Source of the DNA: Hymenobacter chitinivorans DSM 11115 | GTDB lineage: Bacteria; Bacteroidota; Bacteroidia; Cytophagales; Hymenobacteraceae | Assembly: GCF_002797555.1 (NCBI RefSeq) | Contig: NZ_PGFA01000001.1 | Span: 2,604,001-2,668,000, forward strand | DNA: 64,000 bases | Reading direction: 5' to 3' | Shown here: positions 9,210-17,851 of the stretch, piece after piece | How the letters are laid out: every line of letters starts with the position of its first letter | How positions within the stretch are numbered: position 1 is the stretch's first letter | Notes under the pieces: generated by a model | Database searches by the model: none | What the model was told of the DNA's origin: nothing | The model's input: the letters and a program-made list of their open reading frames with translations, nothing else | Translations under genes and position numbers: made by a program

Positions 9210-9731
9210 ATGCCAGACGACGGCTACCCGCTGCTCAGTTTCTACTTCACCCTCGACATCGTGGGCCTGACCAGGGCCAGCGTCGACAATGCCTTTCAGG
9301 AGGTGTCGGGGCTGACGGCCGAAATGGAAACCATGGAAATCCGGGAGGGCGGCCAGAACCAGTACAAGTACCGGGTACCGACCGTGGCCAAATACCCGAA
9401 TCTGGTCCTGAAACGCGGGTTGATGAATGCCGACTCGCCCCTGACGGAGTGGTGCATGAGTACCGTGGGCGCGGATCTTTCCGCGCCCATCGTGCTGCAC
9501 AACGTGCTGCTGACGCTGCTCGGCGAAAAAAACCAGCCCCTGCAAAAGTGGACGTTTATCGACGCCTGGCCCGTGAAGTGCAGCATTTCCGACTTCCGGG
9601 CCATGAAGGAAGCCGAGCTGGCCATCGAAACGCTGGAGCTCAGCTACACCCGGTTTGAGAAAGTGCAGACCGTGGTGGCCGCGCGGGATTACGACGCGGA
9701 AGAAGCCGAGAAAAAACTCAAGAAGAAGTAA
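9210..9731 (+). CDS. CIS inner tube protein 2 (tube-initiator-like)
   Basis: A 173-residue second gp19-family protein: FYFTLDIVG, AFQEVSGLTAEMETMEIREGG, LKRGLMNADSPLTEW and FIDAWPVKCSISDFRAMKEAELAIETLEL. It keeps the tube fold but differs from the first tube protein and ends in a charged Glu/Lys tail (AEEAEKKLKKK). In Afp/PVC systems the extra tube paralogue (Afp5-like) forms the first ring on the spike hub; the same role is inferred here. The next small gene starts 5 bp after the stop. Confidence 0.9.
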   Translation: MPDDGYPLLSFYFTLDIVGLTRASVDNAFQEVSGLTAEMETMEIREGGQNQYKYRVPTVAKYPNLVLKRGLMNADSPLTEWCMSTVGADLSAPIVLHNVLLTLLGEKNQPLQKWTFIDAWPVKCSISDFRAMKEAELAIETLELSYTRFEKVQTVVAARDYDAEEAEKKLKKK

Positions 9732-9736
9732 CGACC

Positions 9737-9916
9737 ATGCCCATCGAAATCCGGGAGTTAGTCATCAAAGTAACCGTGCACGACGATGCCCGGCCGCTGC
9801 CCGAACCGGCCGCGGCCGGACTGGGTGCCGACGCCCTGCGGCGTCTGCGCAAAGAGCTGACCGAGAGCTGCGTGCAGCAAGTCCTGACCGAGCTCAGCAA
9901 ACGCCGGCAGCGGTAG
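9737..9916 (+). CDS. DUF5908 family small CIS protein
   Basis: A 59-residue gene read directly from the DNA: ATG at 9737, TAG at 9914-9916. The N-terminus MPIEIRELVIKVTV matches the DUF5908 signature, a tiny family found next to CIS tube and baseplate genes in Bacteroidota. The rest is a helical, Arg/Leu-rich tail (ALRRLRKELTESCVQQVLTEL). It lies 5 bp after tube protein 2 and 21 bp before the LysM baseplate gene. Its molecular role is unknown; its size and position suggest a small assembly or baseplate factor (Afp6-like position). Confidence 0.8.
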   Translation: MPIEIRELVIKVTVHDDARPLPEPAAAGLGADALRRLRKELTESCVQQVLTELSKRRQR

Positions 9917-9937
9917 AAACTAGAATTCCAGTTCGTT

Positions 9938-10639
9938 ATGACCCTCGTTAAGCTCAAGATTCAGGCCTACAAGGACCCGCTGTTCAGCATGGAGGCCGGC
10001 AGCTACGACGCCCTGATTAACCCCGAGGCGCTGTCGCACTCCCAGTCCATTGCCTACACCAACAACCAGGGCCCGGGCGGCCTGGGCCCCTCGCCCAAGT
10101 TCCGGAACCTGGACAACGGCGAGGTCAGCTTCGACTTGTTTCTGGACAGCACCGGCGCCATCCGGCCCACCGGGCCCGGCACCAGCCCCAACAAGGTGAC
10201 CAAGCCCCGGGAAGTCAAGAACGAGATTAAGAAGCTGCGGGACGTCGTGTTCGACTACCACGGCAAGCTCCACGGCCCCTACTACCTACAGCTGCTCTGG
10301 GGCAGCTTTATCTTCAAGTGCCGCCTGACCAAGTTCAAGGTCGACTACACCCTGTTCCGGCCCGACGGCTCCCCGCTGCGGGCCAAGGTCTCGATGACCT
10401 TTATCAGCTTCACCGACCCCAAAACCCTGGCCCAGCAAGCCGACAAGCAGTCGGCGGATTTGTCGCACCAGTACCTGGTCAAGAGCGGCGACACGCTGCC
10501 CTTGCTCTGCCACCAGGTGTACGGCTCCCCGGAATATTACCTGCAAGTGGCCCGCTTCAACAAGCTGGTGCATTTCCGCCAGCTTGAGCCGGGTACCCAC
10601 CTGGTTTTCCCCCGCCTGATTAGCCGCGCCGATGCCTGA
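9938..10639 (+). CDS. LysM-containing CIS baseplate hub protein (Afp7-like)
   Basis: A 233-residue protein. The N-terminal ~170 residues match the hub/tube adaptor of CIS baseplates (LKIQAYKDPLF, INPEALSHSQSIAY, FDLFLDSTGAI). The C-terminal ~50 residues form a LysM motif (YLVKSGDTLPLLCHQVYGS, LEPGTHLVFPRL). In phage-like particles this domain combination links the spike to the tube. The stop overlaps the VgrG-like start by 8 bp, consistent with fixed stoichiometric translation. Confidence 0.9.
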   Translation: MTLVKLKIQAYKDPLFSMEAGSYDALINPEALSHSQSIAYTNNQGPGGLGPSPKFRNLDNGEVSFDLFLDSTGAIRPTGPGTSPNKVTKPREVKNEIKKLRDVVFDYHGKLHGPYYLQLLWGSFIFKCRLTKFKVDYTLFRPDGSPLRAKVSMTFISFTDPKTLAQQADKQSADLSHQYLVKSGDTLPLLCHQVYGSPEYYLQVARFNKLVHFRQLEPGTHLVFPRLISRADA

Positions 10640-12404
10640 TACCTCTACCGACTTAGTTACCTACCGCATCCTGGCCGACGGCACGGAAATCAGCGACGCC
10701 TTCGTCGTGGAGTCGCTGGAAGTGTACAAGGGCGTGAACCGCATCAGCACGGCCTTCATCCACATTCACGACGGCAGCCCTTCCGACGAGGATTTCCCCA
10801 TCAGCGACTCGGCCACGTTTCTGCCCGGCACGGCCATCACGCTGCAGGCCGGCTACCACACCGAGGACACCACCATTTTCCAGGGCATCATCGTCAAGCA
10901 CGGCATTGAGGTGCGGGAAGGGCAGGCGCCCATGCTCGTGCTCGAATGCCGGGACACGGCCGTGAAAATGACCGTGGGCCGCAAAAGCCAGGTTTTTGCC
11001 GACAGCACCGACAGCGCCGCCATCAGCCAGATTATCGGCACCTACGGCCTGAGCACCGCCGTGGACTCGACCAGCACCACCCACGCCAGCCTGGTGCAGT
11101 ACTACTGCTCCGACTGGGACTTTATCGTGGCCCGGGCCGAAACCAACGGTTTGGTGGTACTCAGTGAGCAGGGCAAGCTGACCGTGACCAAGCCCGACCC
11201 CTCGGCCACGGCCGCCCTGACCCTGACCTACGGCGACGCGCTGTTCAGCTTTGCCCTGCAGCTGGACGCCAGCAGCCAGTATAAGTCGGTGACCAGCCAG
11301 GGCTGGGACTACAAAAATCAGCAGATGCTGGAAGCCACGGCGGCCACGCCCAGCGCCACGGGCCCCGGCAACGTGACCAGTGCCACGCTGGCCGCGGTGG
11401 TGTCGCCGGATGCTTACACGCTGCAAACCAGCGCCGCCCTGGACCAGCCCAGCCTGCAAAGCTGGGCCAACGCGTTGCAGCTCAAATCGGTGCTGGCCAA
11501 GGTGCGGGGCACGGTCAAGTTTCCGGGCACGGCCCTGGTGAAGCCGGGCAGCGTGGTGGAGCTCAAGGGCCTGGGGGCCCGCTTCAACGGGGCCGCCTAC
11601 GTGTCGGAAGTCACCCACCTCATTGCCGACGGCAACTGGACCACCGAAGTGGGCCTGGGCCTGGATGAGCAGTGGTTTACGGAGCGCAACCCGGATTTGA
11701 ACAACACCCCGGCCGGCATTGTACCCGGGGTGCAGGGCCTCTACAACGCCATTGTCACCAAGATTGACTCCGACCCCGACAACCAGTTCCGGGTGCAGGT
11801 CACGGTGCCGATTATGCAGAACAAAACCCTCTGGGCCCGGCTCGGGCTGCCCTACGCCTCCTCCGGCAACGGGCTCTACACCTTCCCCGAGGTGAGCGAC
11901 GAGGTGATACTGGGCTTTTTCAACAACGACCCGCAGTTTCCCGTGATTCTGGGCAGCCTCTACAGCAGCGGCCGGGCCCCGGGCTACACCCCCGACGAGA
12001 AAAACGCCACCAAGGCCTGGACCACACCCAACAAGCTCACCATCGAGTTCGACGACGAAAAAAAGGTGATTACCATAAAGACGCCGGGCAACAACCAGCT
12101 CATTATCAGCGACGACGCCAAGGGCATTACCCTCTCCGACCAGAACAACAACAAGATTGAGCTGTCCTCGTCGGGCATTCTGCTCCAAAGCGCGGGCAGC
12201 ATTCAGCTCAAGGCCCAAACCGACGTGCAGGCCGAGGCCAGCACCGGCAACGTGGCGCTCAAAGCCACCCAGAAACTGTCGTTGCAGGGCCTGGAAGTGG
12301 AAGGCACGGCCCAGACCCAGCTCAAGATGAGCGGGGCCGCCAGCGCCGAGCTTTCCGCCAGCGGCCAGACCACCGTGCGCGGGGCCATGGTCATGATCAA
12401 CTAA
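10632..12404 (+). CDS. VgrG-like central spike protein (Afp8/Pvc8-like)
   Basis: A 590-residue spike protein. Residues ~1-365 resemble the gp27-like hub (TDLVTYRILADGTEISDAF, FQGIIVKHGIEVREGQAPML). An OB-fold gp5-like region follows (GLYNAIVTKIDSDPDNQFRV, WARLGLPYASSGNGLYTFPE, GFFNNDPQFPVILGSLY). The C-terminal ~120 residues are repetitive β-prism-like sequence (IELSSSGILLQSAGSIQLKA). No extra effector domain is attached. The trimer should form the piercing tip, completed by the PAAR protein encoded next. Confidence 0.93.
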   Translation: MPDTSTDLVTYRILADGTEISDAFVVESLEVYKGVNRISTAFIHIHDGSPSDEDFPISDSATFLPGTAITLQAGYHTEDTTIFQGIIVKHGIEVREGQAPMLVLECRDTAVKMTVGRKSQVFADSTDSAAISQIIGTYGLSTAVDSTSTTHASLVQYYCSDWDFIVARAETNGLVVLSEQGKLTVTKPDPSATAALTLTYGDALFSFALQLDASSQYKSVTSQGWDYKNQQMLEATAATPSATGPGNVTSATLAAVVSPDAYTLQTSAALDQPSLQSWANALQLKSVLAKVRGTVKFPGTALVKPGSVVELKGLGARFNGAAYVSEVTHLIADGNWTTEVGLGLDEQWFTERNPDLNNTPAGIVPGVQGLYNAIVTKIDSDPDNQFRVQVTVPIMQNKTLWARLGLPYASSGNGLYTFPEVSDEVILGFFNNDPQFPVILGSLYSSGRAPGYTPDEKNATKAWTTPNKLTIEFDDEKKVITIKTPGNNQLIISDDAKGITLSDQNNNKIELSSSGILLQSAGSIQLKAQTDVQAEASTGNVALKATQKLSLQGLEVEGTAQTQLKMSGAASAELSASGQTTVRGAMVMIN

Positions 12405-12449
12405 GCTTTTTTCCTTATCCACCTCCCTTTCCCTCCGAATTCTCCTGCC

Positions 12450-12749
12450 ATGCCCTTCGCCGCCCGCCTTACCGACATGCATACCTGCCCCATGCAAACC
12501 CCGGCCGTGCCACCCATTCCGCACGTGGGCGGCCCCATCGTGGGGCCGGGCGTGCCCACGGTGCTCATCGGCGGGCTACCCGCGGCCGTCCTCGGCGACT
12601 CGGCCGTGTGCGTCGGTCCGCCCGACTCCATCGTCATGGGCTCCACCACGGTCATGATTGGGGGCAAACCCGCCGCCCGCATGGGCGACCCTACGGCCCA
12701 CGGCGGCAGCATCGTGCTGGGCTTGCCCACGGTTCTGATTGGCGGCTAA
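12450..12749 (+). CDS. PAAR domain spike-tip protein
   Basis: A 99-residue PAAR protein: the start RLTDMHTCPM, then repeated Gly/Pro motifs (VGGPIVGPGVPTVLIGGLPAAVLGD, shown in part as GPIVGPGVPTVLIGG), then KPAARMGDPTAHGGSIV. PAAR proteins cap the VgrG trimer with a sharp metal-stabilised cone. There is no toxin extension. It occupies the Afp10 position between spike and gp25. Confidence 0.95.
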   Translation: MPFAARLTDMHTCPMQTPAVPPIPHVGGPIVGPGVPTVLIGGLPAAVLGDSAVCVGPPDSIVMGSTTVMIGGKPAARMGDPTAHGGSIVLGLPTVLIGG

Positions 12750-12767
12750 GCTCTACTCCTCACTGCT

Positions 12768-13190
12768 ATGGAACACGGCATTGCTTCTTTTCTGGGCCGG
12801 GGCTGGAGCTTTCCGCCCCATTTTGATGAGCGCACCAAGCTGCTGGTGACGGCCGCCGATGAAGACGACATTCGCCAGAGCCTGCACATTCTGTTTCACA
12901 CCGAGCCCGGGGAGCGAATCATGCAGCCCGAGTACGGCTGCGCCCTGCGGCAATTTCTTTTTGAGCACCCTTCGCTCTCGACCATCACCCACATGCAGGA
13001 CGTCATTGCCAAGGCCATTCTGCGGTTTGAGCCCCGCATCGTGGTAGAGGCCGTGCTCGTGGATACCCAGCAGCTCAACGACGCGCTGCTCTTTATTCAC
13101 GTCGACTACACGATTCGGACCGTCAACAGCCGGCACAACGTGGTGTTCCCCTTCCTGCGCGAGGCCACCTTGCTGGGCGGCAAAATTTAA
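12768..13190 (+). CDS. GPW/gp25 baseplate protein (Afp9-like)
   Basis: A 140-residue protein of the gp25-like lysozyme-fold baseplate family, which is structural and not enzymatic. Motifs include FDERTKLLVTAADEDDIRQSL, the central EPGERIMQPEYGCALRQFLFE and the C-terminal YTIRTVNSRHNVVFPF. It connects wedge proteins to the first sheath ring. It lies 18 bp after PAAR and 21 bp before the large wedge gene. Confidence 0.93.
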   Translation: MEHGIASFLGRGWSFPPHFDERTKLLVTAADEDDIRQSLHILFHTEPGERIMQPEYGCALRQFLFEHPSLSTITHMQDVIAKAILRFEPRIVVEAVLVDTQQLNDALLFIHVDYTIRTVNSRHNVVFPFLREATLLGGKI

Positions 13191-13211
13191 CTTCTGCTTA
13201 CGCTTCGCTTA

Positions 13212-16200
13212 ATGTCCACCCCGGCACCTGATTTTCCTTCTTCCAAGCATCACTCGCACTTACAGAGCGGCGGCGTTTCGCAGCACGCCCGCCTGCTGCC
13301 CGACCTGCTGCCCGGCCACCTGGAGCTCGACGCCCGGCAGCCGGAAGATCTGCTGGCCTACATCACCCGGTTTTCGGACGTGGTGCGCTACTACCGCGTG
13401 GCCGAGGACCAACTCATTGCCGACGGTTTCTGGAGCCTGGAGCACCACCGCAGCACCCTGATCCTGGCCGTTATTGCGGTCCAGCCGGTAAAAACCCAGG
13501 CCGAAAACTACGCGGCCCTGATCCGGCAGCTCCGCGACAAAAGCAGCGACACCGACCGGCAGCGCCGGGCCCTGCAGCGCCTGTTTGCCGCCATTGGCAG
13601 CATGGCCACTACTCTCAATAAGTGGTACGAGTACCACCGCATGGCCGGCCTGCACCTCGTGTTTCAGGGTGAGCTGGAGGAGGCCATTGACAAGCTCGCG
13701 CCCGTACTGCGCAGCGCGGCCCTGTACGAGGCGGTGCTGGCCCGGCTGAAAGTGGTGCGCCGCACGACCCTGACCGAGGAGTTTTTGCAGGACTTCAACC
13801 TGCGCAGCTGGCACCACGCCCAGGCGGCCCTGACCTGGCTGGATCCGGCGGAAGTAGAGGCTTTGCACCAGCAGTTGCTGCGCCACGCGCTGCAGCCCGC
13901 CACGGTGGTGGATGAGCTGCTGGACTTGCTGCGCAAATTCCAGAACACCCAGATTCACCTGGCCAATCTGGCCCGCAAAACCCTGCGCCACGGCTCCGAA
14001 AGCAAGGGCGACTACCTGCCCGAAATCGGCTTGCTGCTTACCTTCACCCGCCTGTATACCTACGCCCAGCGGGCCCTGAACCACATTCCGGCCCGGCACC
14101 TGGACTACTACTATCGCCAGGTGCTGCGCACGGAGCCGCGGGGCGCCGTGGTGCCCCACTCCTACGCCAGCTTTGAGCTCATCAAGGGCAGCCGGGCGGT
14201 GCGCGTGCCCGCCGGACTGCTGGTGGAAGGCGCCAAGGACGCGGCCGGGCAGCGCACCTTTTTCCGGACGGCCGAAGAGCAGACCCTCACGCCCTGGCGG
14301 CTCGAAACGTTGTCGACCCTGCACGTGGCCCGGGCTTCGGCCGCGCCCGGGGCCCCGGTAACGGGGATTTACCTGGCTCCGGTGGCCAACTCGGCCGATG
14401 GCCTGGGCCTGCAGCCGGTGAAAAGCCAGGTGGGCTGGCCGCTGTTTGGGGAAGACCAGGCCCTGAAAAGCCGGCAGTACCGCACCATGCCCGATGCCGA
14501 GCTGGGCTTTGCGGTGGCCTCGCCCGTGCTGCTGCTCCAGGAAGGGCACCGCAGCATTCAGCTGCGCCTGCACTGCTCCGCCGCCGACATCAAGACCCTG
14601 GGGCTGTTGCTCTTTGTCGCCAATGCCCACTGGGCCACGACCAATGCGCAACGGGCCGGGCACTGGGTGGCGGCCTTCGAGCGGCTGGGCGTGGCCGCTT
14701 TTCAGGCTTCCATCACCGGGGCCACCGGCTGGCAAGCCCTGACTATCAAGACCCTGACGCTGGATCAGGCTCAGAACACCGTGACCTGGCTTTTCACCCT
14801 GGACGCGGGCCGACCGGCCGTGGTGGGCTACCAGCCCGAGCTGCACACCGGCCGGTACGCCACCACTCAGCCCGTGCTGAAACTGGTGCTCAACCCCGGT
14901 GTGTCGGAGTACGGCTACTCGTTTTTTGCGGCCTTGCGGCCCCGTAAGATTCAGCTGCTGGTAGCGGCCCGCCACGTGCAGGGCCTGCTGCTGGGCAACC
15001 AGCTGGGCCGCCTCGACGCAAGCAAGCCCTTCTACCCGTTTGGCACCTCCGTGCGCCAGGGCTCCTATTTGCAAGTGGGCCTGCCCGAGCTTTACGCCAA
15101 GCGCGTGACCAAGCTGACCCTGCTCATCGACTGGCTGCAGCTGCCCACGGAGCCCGGCGGCTTCGCCGAGTATTACCGCGGCTACACCCCGCCCGTGGCC
15201 AACGACTCGTTCAAAGTCGAAGCCAGCTTCCGCTCGGGCTGGCAGTGGGTGCCCTCGTTGCCGCAGCGCAAGCGTTACGCGCTGTTTCAGCCCGAACCTA
15301 CCGCCACCCGGCAGCTGCGCAACTGCACCCAGCTCGAGCTTACGCCGGTAGGCGCCGGGCACGGGGCCGCTACCGACGCCGGCCCGCTTCACGACCCGGG
15401 CTACGTACGCCTGGAGCTGCGGGAGCCGGCCATGGGCTTCGGCGACGACCAGTATCCGCTGCTGCTGGCCGATACGCTGCAGCACAACGTGCGCAACTCC
15501 CCGAAGCGCCCCCTGCCCCGGGCCCCGTTTGCGCCCCTGGTCAAAACCCTGAAACTTTCCTACCAGGCCGAGGATGAGCTGGATATGGCCCTGCTGGCCC
15601 GGAGCCAGAGCGGTGGGCACCAGCACTTTTTTCACCTCCACCCCCTGGCCGAATACGAGCCGGTGCGCCTGCTGGGCCAGTCGTCGGCCGACAACCACCT
15701 GGTGCCCCTGCTGCCCGAGTTTGCCGGCGAAGGCTGCCTCTACCTGGGATTGAGCAACCTCACGCCGGGCGCCACCATCAACCTGCTGTTTGTGCTCCAC
15801 CCCCAAAGCCGCACGATTACCTCGGCCCAGGATTTTCCGCCCGTCAGCTGGTCGTATTTAGCCGATAACCAGTGGATTTCGTTTGTCCCGGGCCACACCC
15901 TGCGCGACACCAGCCAGGGCTTCACCCACCTGGGCCAGACGTACCTGACGCTGCCCGAAATCCTGGACACCAACCACGCCGTGATGCCCAGCGGGCTGTT
16001 TTGGGTGCGGGCCCAGGTGCCCGGCAATACCAAGCTGTTCAGCCACGTGCAGGCGGTACACCCGCAGCTGGTGCGGGTGGTGCAGGAGCTGCCCGACCCG
16101 CTGCCCTTGCCGCCCAAGTCCCTGCTGGGCGTGGCCACCGTCCGCCTGCCCCTGCCCTGGCTCGGGGGCCGCGACGCGGAAGATGAAGCCGCCTACTACA

Positions 16201-16988
16201 CCCGCGTGAGTGAGCGGCTGCGCCACCGCAACCGCGCCCTCACGCCCTGGGACTACGAGCGTATCGTGCTGGCCCAGTTTCCGGAAGTACACAGCGTGAA
16301 GTGCCTGACGGCCCAACAGGTGCGCCGCCTGGGCTACGCCCCGGGCCGCGTGGTACTGGCCGTGCTGCCCCACCAGCACGCGCTGTCCGAAAGCGGGGAG
16401 CCGGCCACCACCTGGCCTTTTTTCAGCGCGGCCCAGCTGCTGCGCATCCGCAACTGGGTGCAGGCCCTGGCCTCACCCCACCTGGAAGTGGAAGTGCGCA
16501 ACCCGCAGTACGAGGTCCTGACCGTACGCTGCCAGATTCTCTACAAATCCGTCCGGCAGCAGTTCGACCAGTCGCTGCAGCTGCACCGCGACCTGGCCGA
16601 GTTTCTTTCGCCCTGGGGGCTGAACGAGGCCCTGCGCGGGGGCTTCCACGACCATTTCCACACTTCCCTGATTTCCTCCTTCATTAACCAACGCCCCTAC
16701 GTGGACCGCATCTGGGGCTTTTCGCTAATCAAGACGGGCCTGGTAGACGAGCGGTACCGTTACTACGACTCGGCTACTTTTCAGGAGCAGGACGACGTGG
16801 AAATCCGCGCCGACTGGCCCTGGACGGTGTTTGTGCCCGCCCAGCGGCATTACCTGGAAATCAAGACCCAGAAGGAATGGGCCGCCCCGCAGACCACCGG
16901 CATCGGCGACTTGCGCATTGAGGAAGGCTTCACCATTGGCCTGCACTTCGACCACGAACCGGGCCCCGGGGCGGCAGCAGCGTTATGA
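13212..16988 (+). CDS. Baseplate J-like wedge protein (Afp11-like)
   Basis: A 1258-residue baseplate wedge protein. The first ~350 residues are helical (LRDKSSDTDRQRRALQRLFAA, TTLNKWYEYHRMAG). The C-terminal third holds the gpJ/gp6-like signature at residues ~995-1025 (RLRHRNRALTPWDYERIVLA, then QFPEVHSVKCL). It is much larger than phage gpJ, as usual for Bacteroidota CIS. It probably forms the wedge ring that anchors the sheath. The stop overlaps the next start by 4 bp. Confidence 0.87.
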   Translation: MSTPAPDFPSSKHHSHLQSGGVSQHARLLPDLLPGHLELDARQPEDLLAYITRFSDVVRYYRVAEDQLIADGFWSLEHHRSTLILAVIAVQPVKTQAENYAALIRQLRDKSSDTDRQRRALQRLFAAIGSMATTLNKWYEYHRMAGLHLVFQGELEEAIDKLAPVLRSAALYEAVLARLKVVRRTTLTEEFLQDFNLRSWHHAQAALTWLDPAEVEALHQQLLRHALQPATVVDELLDLLRKFQNTQIHLANLARKTLRHGSESKGDYLPEIGLLLTFTRLYTYAQRALNHIPARHLDYYYRQVLRTEPRGAVVPHSYASFELIKGSRAVRVPAGLLVEGAKDAAGQRTFFRTAEEQTLTPWRLETLSTLHVARASAAPGAPVTGIYLAPVANSADGLGLQPVKSQVGWPLFGEDQALKSRQYRTMPDAELGFAVASPVLLLQEGHRSIQLRLHCSAADIKTLGLLLFVANAHWATTNAQRAGHWVAAFERLGVAAFQASITGATGWQALTIKTLTLDQAQNTVTWLFTLDAGRPAVVGYQPELHTGRYATTQPVLKLVLNPGVSEYGYSFFAALRPRKIQLLVAARHVQGLLLGNQLGRLDASKPFYPFGTSVRQGSYLQVGLPELYAKRVTKLTLLIDWLQLPTEPGGFAEYYRGYTPPVANDSFKVEASFRSGWQWVPSLPQRKRYALFQPEPTATRQLRNCTQLELTPVGAGHGAATDAGPLHDPGYVRLELREPAMGFGDDQYPLLLADTLQHNVRNSPKRPLPRAPFAPLVKTLKLSYQAEDELDMALLARSQSGGHQHFFHLHPLAEYEPVRLLGQSSADNHLVPLLPEFAGEGCLYLGLSNLTPGATINLLFVLHPQSRTITSAQDFPPVSWSYLADNQWISFVPGHTLRDTSQGFTHLGQTYLTLPEILDTNHAVMPSGLFWVRAQVPGNTKLFSHVQAVHPQLVRVVQELPDPLPLPPKSLLGVATVRLPLPWLGGRDAEDEAAYYTRVSERLRHRNRALTPWDYERIVLAQFPEVHSVKCLTAQQVRRLGYAPGRVVLAVLPHQHALSESGEPATTWPFFSAAQLLRIRNWVQALASPHLEVEVRNPQYEVLTVRCQILYKSVRQQFDQSLQLHRDLAEFLSPWGLNEALRGGFHDHFHTSLISSFINQRPYVDRIWGFSLIKTGLVDERYRYYDSATFQEQDDVEIRADWPWTVFVPAQRHYLEIKTQKEWAAPQTTGIGDLRIEEGFTIGLHFDHEPGPGAAAAL

Positions 16989-17851
16989 GAAATACCGACG
17001 GGCTCAAAAACCGCAAGGAGCTAAAGGACTACTTCAAACGGGGCGCCATGCCCACCGAGGAGAGCTTCGCCAACCTGATTGAATCGGTGGTGAACCGGCG
17101 CGACGACGGCTTCGAGAAGTCGCCGGAAGCGGGGCTGATGCTGGCCGCCACCGACGAGTTCCGGCGGCTGCTGGCCTTCTATAAGGACATGCGCAAGCTC
17201 CAGGAAGACGCCCCGGCCTGGCTGCTGGAGCTGCTGCAGAACGAGAGTGAGGGCCAGGCGGCGGGCCTGAGCTTCTCCGAATTGCAGACCGGCACCGCCG
17301 CGCTGGAAGACCCGGCCGCCTACGACTGCGGCTGTGACGACGAGGTGGGACCGGGCACCGCTACCGGGCCCAAAACCGTGAGCCGGCTGGTGCTGCAGCC
17401 CGGCGGCAACGTGGGCATTGGCACCACCCGGCCCACCGAGCGCCTCGACGTGAACGGCTTCGTGGCCAGCCGGGGCCGCATTGGCACGTACCCCGGCGCC
17501 CAGCCCGGCAACGCGGCCATTCCGGCCGACCGCCAGTGGTACCCCATCATCAGTGGCCTCGACGGGCTGCACGCGTTTGAGATTGTGGCCGCCGCCTACG
17601 GCCCGCTGGGCAAGGGCCGCTACGCCCTGACCCACGCCACGGCCCTGAGTGCGTTTGGCAAGTCGCGCAGCCGCATTTACCGCCAGAATGCCTGGTTCCG
17701 GGGCTGGTTTCAAAAGATTCAGTTCCGCTGGACCGGCGAGCTGCACAACTACAGCCTGGAAATGCGCTCGGCCAGCAACTACGGCCCGCAGGGGCAAATC
17801 GTGTATTCCATTACTCATCTGTTCGACGACCGTCGGCCCCTCGTGCCATGA
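16985..17851 (+). CDS. Fibre-like CIS protein (candidate receptor binder)
   Basis: A 288-residue protein. The helical N-terminus (LKNRKELKDYFKRGAMPTEE, SFANLIESVVNRRDDGF) looks like a baseplate-attachment region. Residues ~140-160 carry NVGIGTTRPTERLDVNGF, a motif typical of trimeric fibre proteins with S74-like or adhesive ends in Bacteroidota. The C-terminal ~125 residues (DRQWYPIISGLDGLHAFEIV to the end) form a compact unknown domain with no S74 protease signature. It overlaps both neighbours by 4 bp. The position between the two wedge genes fits a tail fibre; target binding is inferred. Confidence 0.65.
   Translation: MRNTDGLKNRKELKDYFKRGAMPTEESFANLIESVVNRRDDGFEKSPEAGLMLAATDEFRRLLAFYKDMRKLQEDAPAWLLELLQNESEGQAAGLSFSELQTGTAALEDPAAYDCGCDDEVGPGTATGPKTVSRLVLQPGGNVGIGTTRPTERLDVNGFVASRGRIGTYPGAQPGNAAIPADRQWYPIISGLDGLHAFEIVAAAYGPLGKGRYALTHATALSAFGKSRSRIYRQNAWFRGWFQKIQFRWTGELHNYSLEMRSASNYGPQGQIVYSITHLFDDRRPLVP

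Noticed and set aside
10653-12524. 623-codon minus-strand frame opposite the VgrG-like gene
   Set aside because: Gly/Val/His-rich shadow typical of the antisense of a GC-rich gene; the plus-strand VgrG-like protein is unambiguous.
13260-15806. 848-codon minus-strand frame opposite the baseplate wedge gene
   Set aside because: Repetitive Gln/Gly/Val composition and no domain; it mirrors codon bias of the real plus-strand gene.
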